39,439 bases of DNA from a virus, in the IMG/VR virus record IMGVR_UViG_3300028398_000010, positions 1-39,439 of that record. The stretch is one strand, 5' to 3'. This document shows positions 1-7,673 of this stretch, one piece after another (position 1 is the stretch's first letter; every line of letters begins with the position of its first letter). Both the position numbers and the translations under genes were made by a program. The notes below the pieces were generated by a model that worked only from the letters and a program-made list of their open reading frames with translations, was not told the origin of the DNA and ran no database searches.

Positions 1-24
1 GGTCGGCGGAGCCCCGCGCGCTCG
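1..24. other. GC-rich left tip, possible cohesive-end (cos) region
   Basis: The first 24 bases are strikingly GC-rich and are followed by AT-rich non-coding DNA up to the terminase genes. The opening GGTCGGCGG resembles the GGGCGGCGACCT overhang at the left end of lambda DNA. Lambda-type terminases (GpA family, present here) cut at cos just upstream of the small-subunit gene, which is where this lies. The resemblance is short, and the right end of the window shows no matching GC block, so this is an inference. Confidence 0.3.
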
Positions 25-84
25 AAATTATTGATTTTTGCATAAAAAGTTAAGCTGAAATTAATGTTCATAAAATAATCATAA

Positions 85-130
85 AACTGATTAAAAAATA
101 GGCAGTTTTTGTATTAAAATTTAATCAGTT
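85..130. promoter_or_regulatory. 11-bp inverted repeat upstream of the terminase promoter
   Basis: AACTGATTAAA (85-95) and its exact reverse complement TTTAATCAGTT (120-130) flank a 24-base spacer. The right arm overlaps the first bases of the -35 element at 129-134, so a bound protein could block transcription of the terminase genes. Alternatively it could be a terminase-binding site like lambda cosB, which lies in this position between the cut site and the small-subunit gene. The repeat is directly visible; its role is inferred. Confidence 0.45.
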
Positions 131-156
131 GCAAGTTTTTTTGCTTTTGCTATAAT
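129..156 (+). promoter_or_regulatory. Sigma70-type promoter of a leaderless terminase transcript
   Basis: TTGCAA (129-134), a 16-base spacer and a perfect TATAAT (151-156) form a good sigma70 promoter. The ATG of the terminase small-subunit gene follows only 6 bases after TATAAT. Transcription normally starts about 7 bases downstream of the -10 box, so the message would begin at or next to the A of the ATG. There is no Shine-Dalgarno sequence. The same geometry recurs at 2891-2918. Confidence 0.7.
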
Positions 157-162
157 AGACAC

Positions 163-930
163 ATGAAATCAAGCGAAGAGAGAATAATAGAGCATTATCA
201 GTCCAGCGGCGTGCGCTTGTCACCTATGACCATATTTCACGACGGCTCAGGCGGCTTTTACGTGAAAGGGGCGGATACCAACATCTTTCTCGGTATATCC
301 AAAGCTACCGCCGCCACAAAAATGAGAAACAATCACGTCAACCCTATCGAAAATGTGAAAAACCCTCGCCTGAATATCTATCGGCTCCAAGAGCTTGCCG
401 CTATATCAAAGTATTTTATCCCATATTTCTCAAGTAATGGTACAGAGGTCAAAGATGACGGCAAGAAAAAAGCTTCTATAGATGACATCAGCATAGACGA
501 GGCGAAGCGTAGAGCCGAGATAGAAAAAGTAAAGAACCTCCAGCTTAAGAATGCAGCCCTACTTGGAGAAATGATAGCAGCCGATGAGGTAGACAGAGAG
601 CTTGCCACGCAAGCCGCTTTGCACATATCATTGCTAAGAAATGAGCAGGCGGTATTTCCAAACCTACTTGAAGGAAAGAGCAGGGAGGATATCGACAGAA
701 TTGTAAGGCAGTATCACCACGAGGAGATCGAGCGGCTTAATGGGATAATAGAAAAGAGATCAAAAGAAAAGCTTGGCGCGCCTGTTTTATCAAACCTTAT
801 ATATGGGGTAGTCAAAAAACTATCGGAAGGTGAAAGCATTGAGGATATGATGGCAAAACTTGGCATAGACTACGACGGAGAAGTGTGTGAATATGCGGCG
901 ATAGAAAACAAGGACAAGGATGTTTCGTAG
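163..930 (+). CDS. Terminase small subunit (Nu1-like)
   Basis: Predicted DNA-recognition subunit of the packaging motor, 255 residues. It binds the packaging site and recruits the large subunit. The assignment rests mainly on position, directly before a GpA-type large terminase, and on layout: an N-terminal region that could bind DNA, then a charged helical stretch (about residues 100-215) as in Nu1-like proteins. It is longer than lambda Nu1 (181 residues). The start is the only ATG after the TATAAT box, and the message is probably leaderless. Its end overlaps the large-subunit gene by 11 bases, so the two are likely translationally coupled. Confidence 0.7.
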   Translation: MKSSEERIIEHYQSSGVRLSPMTIFHDGSGGFYVKGADTNIFLGISKATAATKMRNNHVNPIENVKNPRLNIYRLQELAAISKYFIPYFSSNGTEVKDDGKKKASIDDISIDEAKRRAEIEKVKNLQLKNAALLGEMIAADEVDRELATQAALHISLLRNEQAVFPNLLEGKSREDIDRIVRQYHHEEIERLNGIIEKRSKEKLGAPVLSNLIYGVVKKLSEGESIEDMMAKLGIDYDGEVCEYAAIENKDKDVS

Positions 931-2896
931 GGTCGGCAAGAGAATAAGAAATTCATATGTGCATCCAATTCCCATGAAGATCAAAGAGTGGGCGACTAAA
1001 AACGTAGTATTTAAAGACTCATCAGTATCTCCAATACCCGGTAAATTCAAGCTTGAAAACAGTGCACACATGGAGCTTGTATTCGATACTCTCGATAGAA
1101 AAGAGGTTACAGAAGTATATTGCAAGTTTGCATCCCAGCTCGGTAAATCACTGATTACAATGATATATGCTGGGCACAAGCTTGACCAATCGCCGGCATA
1201 TATAGGATATTTCGTGCCGGTTGAAAACAATCTATCAAGAATAATACAGACTAAGATAAACCCTGTCTTGAAATCAATGCCAAGAATTTGGAAGAAATTC
1301 ACAGACTATAGAATGGATAAAGATGAGGATGACGCTTCCCAGCGTGGACGTTCAAAGCAGACAATGAAGCTATGCGCAGGCGGCGGCCTTCTGATCTCAG
1401 GCTCATCCACATCAAACAGGAAATCAGTAACGATTCAATCGATCATATTCGATGAGTGTGGAGAGATGAATAACGGCATTGTCGAAGAGACCTCGGAGCG
1501 TATTAAAACTTACTTAAAATTCTTCCCGAAAGTTTTGGCGGTATCCACGATAGTAAATCCCAATGATGCAATAGTGAGCTCTTATGACAGAGCGGAGTGC
1601 CAGATGGAGTATCATTTTGTATGCCCTGAATGCGAAAATACATTCTATCCTAGCTCATTTACATTTTCATATCCAAAGAAAAGCGATTATGAGGATATAG
1701 AATACTCTGAATATATTCGCAAGGCAGAAGATGAAGCGGCCATAATATGTCCGCATTGCAGCTATGCTATAAAAGAAAACGAGAGGCAAAAGCTTTTATA
1801 TGCCGGCTTTGGGATGAAATGGGTAGCCGTCAAGGGTGATTATAAAAAAGCGAGAACAATCGGATTTAGTGCTAATTCTCTTCATTCCGCTTTTGTGCCG
1901 CTTGGAGAGGTCGCAAAAAAATTAATCAAGATAAATGATAGTCCAACAGCTGATGTAGATTTAGAGATCTTTTATCGTGGATGGTTCAACGAGTTTTATT
2001 CAGCAGATGAGGATGAAAAAACAGATGCCGAGGAGGTCGTTCAGTTTGCGGGATACGACATAGACATACTAACTGTACCGGATAATACCGTTGCTGTATA
2101 TCTTGGAGTTGATACTCAAAAAGATCACTTTTGGTGCAAGGTTTCAGCCTTTACTGAGGGCGGTGATTCGGTAGACATATTTGTAGGAAGGCTTGAGACA
2201 TACGGCGATATAGTTGATCTTATGGATACGACATTGAAATACAGCGACGGCAGGAAGTACAAAGAAGGCATACGCAGAACTGCTATCGACTTAGGCGGCT
2301 ATGTAGAAACAGAAACCGTATATGATGAAAAAACAGGTGCTCAAAAAAGCATAATTCTTAAAAACGTGCCGGAAGAGACAAAGCTGTTTGTATTGGAGCA
2401 GGCGGAGCTTAGAGGATTAAACGGAGAGTATGAAAGTATCTACGGAGTCAGGGGATATGATTACTTGAGCAACGAATCTATGTATATGATGGCGTCCCAG
2501 CAGGTAAAAATAGAATCATGGAAGTCAGAACGCACTTTCAAATATATCAAGATGGGGGCCAATTCTGCCAAATTGTCATTCTTGTCACGACTAAATAGAG
2601 CTATATACGATTACGAAGGAGCGCAAGCCAGGATAAGCCAAAAGATACTCGATACATATGCCGGTGAACACGACAGATACCATATAGCGCATCAGTTGAC
2701 ATCTGAAATCTATACATGGAGCGACAAAAAGAAAAAGAGAAAGACATTCGAGAAAATCAAAAAACAGAATCACTTTTTGGACTGTTCTGCAATGATAGAA
2801 GTGCTTGCCAATATGGACAGAGCTCATTTAATGAAGCCCAAAAAATATACAGACGATAGTATAAAAAAAGATCTAAAAAGCATATTTGTTTTGTAA
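920..2896 (+). CDS. Terminase large subunit, GpA family
   Basis: ATPase and nuclease of the DNA packaging motor, 658 residues, close to lambda gpA (641). A degenerate Walker A-like segment, ASQLGKSL, is at residues 71-78, as in the GpA family. A Walker B IIFDE is at 175-179. Two CxxC pairs (CPEC near 235 and CPHC near 277) resemble the zinc-binding insertion of GpA proteins. GpA enzymes normally cut at cos sites, which suggests unit-length packaging. The ATG at 920 has AAGGA just upstream and overlaps the small-subunit gene. An internal ATG at 974 is a weaker alternative start. Confidence 0.93.
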   Translation: MFRRVGKRIRNSYVHPIPMKIKEWATKNVVFKDSSVSPIPGKFKLENSAHMELVFDTLDRKEVTEVYCKFASQLGKSLITMIYAGHKLDQSPAYIGYFVPVENNLSRIIQTKINPVLKSMPRIWKKFTDYRMDKDEDDASQRGRSKQTMKLCAGGGLLISGSSTSNRKSVTIQSIIFDECGEMNNGIVEETSERIKTYLKFFPKVLAVSTIVNPNDAIVSSYDRAECQMEYHFVCPECENTFYPSSFTFSYPKKSDYEDIEYSEYIRKAEDEAAIICPHCSYAIKENERQKLLYAGFGMKWVAVKGDYKKARTIGFSANSLHSAFVPLGEVAKKLIKINDSPTADVDLEIFYRGWFNEFYSADEDEKTDAEEVVQFAGYDIDILTVPDNTVAVYLGVDTQKDHFWCKVSAFTEGGDSVDIFVGRLETYGDIVDLMDTTLKYSDGRKYKEGIRRTAIDLGGYVETETVYDEKTGAQKSIILKNVPEETKLFVLEQAELRGLNGEYESIYGVRGYDYLSNESMYMMASQQVKIESWKSERTFKYIKMGANSAKLSFLSRLNRAIYDYEGAQARISQKILDTYAGEHDRYHIAHQLTSEIYTWSDKKKKRKTFEKIKKQNHFLDCSAMIEVLANMDRAHLMKPKKYTDDSIKKDLKSIFVL

Positions 2897-2918
2897 ATAA
2901 TTTAATCTGTGTTATAAT
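2891..2918 (+). promoter_or_regulatory. Second leaderless-type promoter, before the head-joining gene
   Basis: TTGTAA (2891-2896), a 16-base spacer and TATAAT (2913-2918) lie 6 bases before the ATG at 2925. Spacing of every element equals that of the promoter at 129-156. The -35 box overlaps the end of the large terminase gene. The 6 bases before the ATG (AACGGT) hold no ribosome-binding site, so the message is probably leaderless. This would let the head and tail genes be transcribed independently of the terminase genes. Confidence 0.65.
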
Positions 2919-2924
2919 AACGGT

Positions 2925-3137
2925 ATGATTTTGCGCAGAAATACGTATGAACAGATCAAGAAGCTTGAAGAGGAACGAGACAGGCTCGAAGCAGAGCTTG
3001 CCAATATGATTCCTTATCAAAAGCTAAAGGCGCAAGGAATGTTCGGAGCGGAAACTACTTTCGCAGACTATAAAGCACTGACGGCACGGCTTGATCGCGT
3101 CAAAGAGCAATTAACCGTACTTCACAACGGAAGATAA
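2925..3137 (+). CDS. gpW-like head-tail joining protein
   Basis: A 70-residue, strongly charged helical protein between the large terminase and the portal, exactly where lambda gpW (68 residues) lies. gpW fills the portal and forms the platform on which the tail docks. Helix 1 (about 5-27) and helix 2 (about 46-66) with a short central loop match gpW's helical outline, but I see no diagnostic motif. The stop overlaps the portal start (TAATG). It has its own strong promoter-like sequence and no Shine-Dalgarno. Confidence 0.6.
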   Translation: MILRRNTYEQIKKLEEERDRLEAELANMIPYQKLKAQGMFGAETTFADYKALTARLDRVKEQLTVLHNGR

Positions 3138-4549
3138 TGAAACTTTCTCATATATTCTCAATGATAACCTCTCCTATATTTGAAGCCGTAACAAAACGTG
3201 GGCATGATGGTTCTGTTGAGAATAAAGGTGATTTTGCCAGAGATGCACGAAAAGCAGTCAATTATAGGCTTGCAAACGGTGCGTATGTGCCCGGCATGGC
3301 GGTCGCTCATGTTTCAGGAGTGGTTGGTGAAGGCGTCACAATACAGGCTCGATTTAAAGATGATAAACTGAACGACGCTTTTGAGAATTTCATAAAAATA
3401 CATTCACGTAGAGAGAATTTCGATCTAAAAGGTCGCTTCAAGCTAAATGAAGCGCTTAGGCAAATGGAATGGTTTAAGCTGCTACACGGGGGGGTGATAG
3501 CAAAGTTTCATTATTCCGACCTATGGGAAATACCGCTTAGAGTAGAACTCATAGGCATAGATATGATAGACACGTCAAAGAAAGACAATAAGACGCGAAA
3601 CGGGATACAGAGAGATAGATACGGCAGGATAACTCATATATGGATATATGAAGATGACGACAAAAAGAAATCGAGACGAGTAAATGCCCGCAATCTCTTT
3701 TATTATATGCAGCCGTGGCTATCACTATCTCAATACACGGCAGTATCAAGGCTTGCATCCATACTGCCCACTCTATCACAATACGATGAGTATCTCGGTG
3801 CGGAACTTGGCTCGGCAATAAATAAAGCTAAAGCAGGCGTATATTGGTCAACCAACCTATACAGCGTTATACTTGAGAGGCTTGATGAGCTGAAAAAAGA
3901 TGAGAGCACGGAATATGCCGCAAAAGAGGCAGCAGAGATCATAGCCGACATGGCTAAGCGGGGCATAGGTGCAACAGGGGCCACCCCGATACCATCTGGA
4001 GACACGATAACTAAACCTAACTCAAATAACGATAGTGTTTTCGACGTTTTATCCGATAAGTCAATAAAAGCGATGACTTCAGCGGTGGGTCAAAGCATAA
4101 CAACGGCTACGAGAGACGTTCAGCAGGGCAATTACGCAAGCTTAAAAATGGACGCCGTGCTTTCGTCAAAAATAAACAAAATGCACTTTGACCAACTAAA
4201 AGAATTCATAGATACCTATCTTGAAAGGCTTCTGGAGATAGGCGTCCGCACTAGGAGACTGCCGATAGCTCCCACTGATTTCTATCAAGATAAATATCAA
4301 TATTATGGAAAATGGGAAATAATGCGCCGCATAGATGATGCGGTCGATGAGGTCAAGCAAGCGCAAGCCAGAGAAGTGAATCTGAATAGTGGCAGCACTA
4401 CTATAAGCAGGATTTACAGTGAGCAAGGGCTTGACTACGAAGAAGAGATGAGAAAGCAAACGGAGCTCGATATTAAGATAGAGTTGATGCGCAGAGAGAT
4501 GTATCGGCAGGCAGGTTTAGATATCCCGCAAACGGAGAACCCACAATGA
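3137..4549 (+). CDS. Portal protein, lambda gpB family
   Basis: 470 residues, predicted to form the dodecameric ring through which DNA enters the capsid and to which the tail joins. Family hallmarks seen are the conserved N-terminal segment around residues 40-60 (arginine/asparagine-rich, then VSGVVGEG), a central WIYEDDD region, and RNLFYYMQPW near residues 187-196. The C-terminus is charged, as expected for the clip and crown helices. It overlaps the protease gene by ATGA. Lambda gpB is 533 residues, so this is somewhat shorter. Confidence 0.92.
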   Translation: MKLSHIFSMITSPIFEAVTKRGHDGSVENKGDFARDARKAVNYRLANGAYVPGMAVAHVSGVVGEGVTIQARFKDDKLNDAFENFIKIHSRRENFDLKGRFKLNEALRQMEWFKLLHGGVIAKFHYSDLWEIPLRVELIGIDMIDTSKKDNKTRNGIQRDRYGRITHIWIYEDDDKKKSRRVNARNLFYYMQPWLSLSQYTAVSRLASILPTLSQYDEYLGAELGSAINKAKAGVYWSTNLYSVILERLDELKKDESTEYAAKEAAEIIADMAKRGIGATGATPIPSGDTITKPNSNNDSVFDVLSDKSIKAMTSAVGQSITTATRDVQQGNYASLKMDAVLSSKINKMHFDQLKEFIDTYLERLLEIGVRTRRLPIAPTDFYQDKYQYYGKWEIMRRIDDAVDEVKQAQAREVNLNSGSTTISRIYSEQGLDYEEEMRKQTELDIKIELMRREMYRQAGLDIPQTENPQ

Positions 4550-5322
4550 GAACTGACTATATAAAAAAGAGGCTTCACGGTGAAGTATTTGCTTTAAGAA
4601 ATAAAGAGCTTTCATCACTGATAGATTTTGTGAATAACGATGCCTTGAGCGCTATTGACTACAAAGGGGCCGACCCTAAAAGCGTCAATTATGAAGTCAT
4701 TGAAAACACGGCGATCATAAGTGTTGACGGAGCTATGGCAAAAAAAAGCTATACCGGCTTGTGTGAATCAGTTTTCGGATATAACGAAATTATCTCTATG
4801 TTTCAAAAAGCTGAAAGTGATCCAAGTATAGAAAAAGTCATTTCCGTGGTGGATAGCCCTGGTGGGGCGGTGTCAGGAGTAGCCCAACTGCATGATGCCA
4901 TATCCAATATGAGCAAGCCAACAGTAACATACTATGATAACTTGGGCGCAAGTGCCGCTATTTGGGGGTTTATAGGCGCGGATAAAGTATATGCCTCTCC
5001 GACCGCGCTTATAGGGAGCATAGGCGTTATGGCCATAGTCTCAAAGGAAACAGAAGAGGGGGCCACGGTTTTAACCTCTGCCGGAGCGGAAAATAAAGTA
5101 TGCAGCTCTGAAGATGAGTGCATGGCAAAAATACAATCAAGAATTGACGCATATGAACAGAAATTCTATGAGGCGATACAGTCCTCTCGTGAAGGGTTTG
5201 ACCCTGAAACGATCAGGTCGGTATTCAACAACGGTGACGTTATCTTTGCAGATGAGGCCGCTTGGAATGGCTTTATCGACGGAGTAATGTCGATACGTGA
5301 ACTTTTTAACAAGGAGATTTAA
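4546..5322 (+). CDS. Head maturation protease, S49 (SppA/lambda gpC) family
   Basis: 258 residues. It should process scaffold and portal proteins during head assembly. SPGGAVSG (104-111) and LGASAAIW (133-140) are S49 signatures. Ser136 in GAS is the expected nucleophile, and Lys184 is the candidate general base of the Ser-Lys dyad, at roughly the expected distance. Lambda gpC is 439 residues because its C-terminal part is the Nu3 scaffold. Here the protein stops after the protease domain and the scaffold is a separate downstream gene. Starts by ATGA overlap with the portal gene. Confidence 0.9.
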   Translation: MRTDYIKKRLHGEVFALRNKELSSLIDFVNNDALSAIDYKGADPKSVNYEVIENTAIISVDGAMAKKSYTGLCESVFGYNEIISMFQKAESDPSIEKVISVVDSPGGAVSGVAQLHDAISNMSKPTVTYYDNLGASAAIWGFIGADKVYASPTALIGSIGVMAIVSKETEEGATVLTSAGAENKVCSSEDECMAKIQSRIDAYEQKFYEAIQSSREGFDPETIRSVFNNGDVIFADEAAWNGFIDGVMSIRELFNKEI

Positions 5323-5720
5323 TGGGAATTTTTTCCAGTGCAAAAGAAGCCGAAGAGAAATATACGGCTTTGGAGAACGAGCTATCTGAGTATAAACTTA
5401 GAGTAGAAAAGCTCAACGAGGAGATAGGTGCTTTGAACGATGAGATCGCTCAACTAAAAGCAGAAGATCTAAAAGCAACCATAGAAAACAGGCTTGCTAT
5501 AGCCGTAGAGGCTGGCATCGCTACTAAAGAGGTAGCGGAGGTGCTTTTTGCGGAAGATGATCTTTCAGCGGCAAAAGCGACACTAAAAGCAGTAAGGAGC
5601 GAGGGGTCGGTTGTTTCAGCGACATCTGATATAGATGACGGCGAAATAGACGATAAGGCAAACAGCGAAAGACTTGCAGAGATAGAAGCAAGAGTAAAAA
5701 AATCATTGGGAAAGGTATGA
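5322..5720 (+). CDS. Probable capsid scaffold protein
   Basis: 132 residues, highly acidic, with a long N-terminal coiled coil (about 8-55, heptads rich in Glu, Leu and Lys). The C-terminal tail has acidic and Ser-rich linkers and a final short basic helix ending KKSLGKV. This is the usual plan of phage scaffolds: coiled-coil core, flexible linker, basic capsid-binding tail. It sits between protease and decoration genes, where lambda Nu3 is encoded inside gene C. No sequence family is recognised, so the role comes from position and architecture. TAATG overlap with the preceding gene. Confidence 0.65.
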   Translation: MGIFSSAKEAEEKYTALENELSEYKLRVEKLNEEIGALNDEIAQLKAEDLKATIENRLAIAVEAGIATKEVAEVLFAEDDLSAAKATLKAVRSEGSVVSATSDIDDGEIDDKANSERLAEIEARVKKSLGKV

Positions 5721-5721
5721 T

Positions 5722-6063
5722 ATGGCAGTTATAGGATCAGACAATCTGGTTTTCAAGCGCGGCGCAACCGCTGGAGTAACGCTTGCAGCAGGTACATATA
5801 CGGCCGGGTCTCTACTTGTAGAGGGCGCAACTAATTGGTCGCTTACGGCTATAGATGGAACTGCGAGAATAGGCGTTCTGCTTGAAGATGTAGACACAGC
5901 GGTTGATGGGACTGAATCAGTAGTAGCTCTAGAAGGAGACTTTAACCTAAATAAAATAACTTTCGGTGCAGACCCAGCTTCTGAGACAGCACAAACATTT
6001 GATGATGTAAAAGTACATCTTGACAAAGCGGGGATAAATTTGACCGCCGCAACTAAGGAGTAG
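5722..6063 (+). CDS. Head decoration protein, lambda gpD family
   Basis: 113 residues, the same size as lambda gpD (110). gpD trimers cap and stabilise the expanded capsid. Small beta-rich protein with the typical YTAGSLL.EGATNWSL segment and DGTARIGVLLED, followed by an acidic region and a closing short helix. Its place directly before the major capsid gene matches lambda D-E order. Preceded by a GGAAAGG ribosome-binding site, and probably very highly expressed with the capsid gene. Confidence 0.88.
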   Translation: MAVIGSDNLVFKRGATAGVTLAAGTYTAGSLLVEGATNWSLTAIDGTARIGVLLEDVDTAVDGTESVVALEGDFNLNKITFGADPASETAQTFDDVKVHLDKAGINLTAATKE

Positions 6064-6066
6064 TAA

Positions 6067-7128
6067 ATGGCATACAATCCAATAGAGGTAAAAACCGCTC
6101 TTACGGCGGCAGTAGAAAATACACAACCATCAATAGTCGGGCTTTCGGCATTGTTCCCCAATGAGGTTGTTACAAATAGTGAAATGGTAGAACTTGACGG
6201 AAGGTACAACAAAGCACGTGTGGCTGAATTCGTAAACCCTGAAGCGACGCCGGACGGGACGGAGAAACTTTCTTTCAAAAGAACACCATTTAAACTTCCA
6301 ACATTGCAAGACCTTAGATCTATCACAGGAAAGGATTTAAAAGACGCTCAGTTTGGCGTTAATCCGTATGACGGTACGGCATTGATGGACGTTCTTGCGA
6401 GCCTTATAGCAAGCGGTATAAGCGACCAGAGAACTATGTTCGGAAATGGTTTCGGAAGAATGTCGGTAGAGGCAGCTTTTGATGGAAAAATCACGGTAAA
6501 AGGTAAGGGTGAAAACAGAGTCCTTGACTTTGGCCGCCCGGCAGAGCTTCTCATAGATGTCGGAGCTGCTGACCCTATACAATATTGGAATAACACTGAA
6601 GCTAATGCAGATAGTCATGTAGATGCTATCATAGAGGTAATGGGCAATTATGGCGGGGCTCCTGACATAATGATAGCCAGGCCAGACGTTATGCAGAAGT
6701 TTATAAACAACAGCAGAATCGAACTGAAGCTCGACAACAGACGTATAGAGTTTGGAGGTGTTACGTTCCAGAATCTAATGAATACAAGAGGTATGTTCTA
6801 CTACGGAACTTACAAAGGTATGGCTCTTTACGGATTCTCAGGAACATACTATGATAAGGCTGGCACTCTACAGAAAGCAGTCCCGGCAGATAGGGTGCTT
6901 TTTGCGGCTTCTAACAACGGAAACGTCGCTCAATACGGCGACAGCGCGGCCACACTTGCGGAAATGCTTGGGCTAAGTGATGCAATCACGGCGAGAGACG
7001 CTATGAACTTTGTAAGCTCTGTATATCTTACAGAAAACAAAAAAGAGGTCAATATAGCGTCTTATCAGTGTTGCGCGCCAATGCAATCCGACATGGGTTC
7101 TTTCGGAATCCTTAAAGTACTTGCGTAA
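6067..7128 (+). CDS. Major capsid protein, lambda gpE family
   Basis: 353 residues, close to lambda gpE (341), which forms the HK97-fold capsid shell. A structured N-terminal stretch is followed by the E-loop/P-domain region. The conserved pattern around residues 195-235 (GGAPDIMIARPDV, then a turn and IEFGGVTFQ) is typical of capsid family E. It is only four bases after the decoration gene and shares its transcript. This family recognition is among the safest in the window. Confidence 0.93.
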   Translation: MAYNPIEVKTALTAAVENTQPSIVGLSALFPNEVVTNSEMVELDGRYNKARVAEFVNPEATPDGTEKLSFKRTPFKLPTLQDLRSITGKDLKDAQFGVNPYDGTALMDVLASLIASGISDQRTMFGNGFGRMSVEAAFDGKITVKGKGENRVLDFGRPAELLIDVGAADPIQYWNNTEANADSHVDAIIEVMGNYGGAPDIMIARPDVMQKFINNSRIELKLDNRRIEFGGVTFQNLMNTRGMFYYGTYKGMALYGFSGTYYDKAGTLQKAVPADRVLFAASNNGNVAQYGDSAATLAEMLGLSDAITARDAMNFVSSVYLTENKKEVNIASYQCCAPMQSDMGSFGILKVLA

Positions 7129-7137
7129 GGAGAATGA

Positions 7138-7323
7138 ATGAGAGCAAGAGTAAAAGTTTCAACTTTTCTTAAAAGCGGAGGTTTTATCGCGGTCGGCCAG
7201 ATTATCGATGGTGACATGGCAGACGAGGCGGTTAAAGCAGGCGTTGCTGAAAAGATTGAAGGAATAAGTGAGCCTGTAAAAAAAGAGGCAGAACCAAAAA
7301 AAGAGGCAGAACCAAAAAAATGA
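7138..7323 (+). CDS. Small head protein with Lys/Glu-rich repeat tail
   Basis: 61 residues. The N-terminal 45 residues look like a small beta domain (ARVKVSTFLKSGGFIAVGQ). The C-terminus is a charged tail with two copies of KKEAEPK encoded by a perfect 18-bp tandem repeat (7278-7295 and 7296-7313). Position after the capsid gene corresponds to lambda FI, a packaging accessory factor, but no similarity can be claimed. Its last codons form an A-A-A run directly before the stop and overlap the next ATG; see the slippery site at 7314. Confidence 0.6.
   Translation: MRARVKVSTFLKSGGFIAVGQIIDGDMADEAVKAGVAEKIEGISEPVKKEAEPKKEAEPKK
7278..7320 (+). repeat. 18-bp tandem repeat with three A7 runs
   Basis: AAAAAAAGAGGCAGAACC occurs twice (7278-7295, 7296-7313) and is followed by a third A7 run (7314-7320). 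Each unit encodes six residues of the charged tail of the preceding gene. The A7 runs are natural sites for polymerase and ribosome slippage. Confidence 0.8.
7314..7323 (+). promoter_or_regulatory. A-AAA-AAA heptamer next to a stop: possible -1 frameshift site
   Basis: In the reading frame of the 61-residue gene the bases read A AAA AAA TGA, a canonical X-XXY-YYZ type heptamer directly followed by the stop codon. A -1 slip would move the ribosome into the frame of the next gene at its own ATG (7320), giving a fusion of 61 plus 117 residues. Ordinary stop/start coupling (ATGA) explains the overlap equally well, so this is only a candidate. Confidence 0.35.
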
Positions 7324-7673
7324 CGGCACTTGAGCTAATCAAGCGGGCGAAGGCTAAGCATAATGAGCTTGGCCCGTCCGAGCCCATAGAGTACCGGCAC
7401 ATAAGTGGCTTGATAGAGAACGTTAAATGTTTTACATCCAATAAGGAATATACTGACCAAAACTATGGTATAAGAAAAATAGAAAACGTTTTCTCTCAAG
7501 TTGTCTTATCGGAAGAGCCCAAAGACGATGATACGATAGTATATGAGGGCGATGAATATCGTGTTACGAGATGGGAAAAGCAGTATGGGTATTACATGGT
7601 ATATGCTGAAGCGAGACGACGGCATACAGGACAAAGAATGAAACATAAATCAAGAGGAAGGGGTGTTAGATGA
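7320..7673 (+). CDS. Putative head-completion (FII/stopper-like) protein
   Basis: 117 residues with a short N-terminal helix, then a likely beta-barrel region (about 25-95) and a basic C-terminus (RRRHTGQRMKHKSRGRG). Lambda FII (117 residues) is the neck protein attaching the tail and lies at this place in the gene order. Same length and position support the assignment, but no sequence signature is visible to me. Starts by ATGA overlap with the upstream gene. Confidence 0.45.
   Translation: MTALELIKRAKAKHNELGPSEPIEYRHISGLIENVKCFTSNKEYTDQNYGIRKIENVFSQVVLSEEPKDDDTIVYEGDEYRVTRWEKQYGYYMVYAEARRRHTGQRMKHKSRGRGVR

Noticed and set aside
5703-6326. 207-codon open frame on the - strand across the decoration and capsid genes
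   Set aside because: Antisense shadow of strongly supported genes; Ser/Val-rich sequence with no family pattern and no ribosome-binding site.
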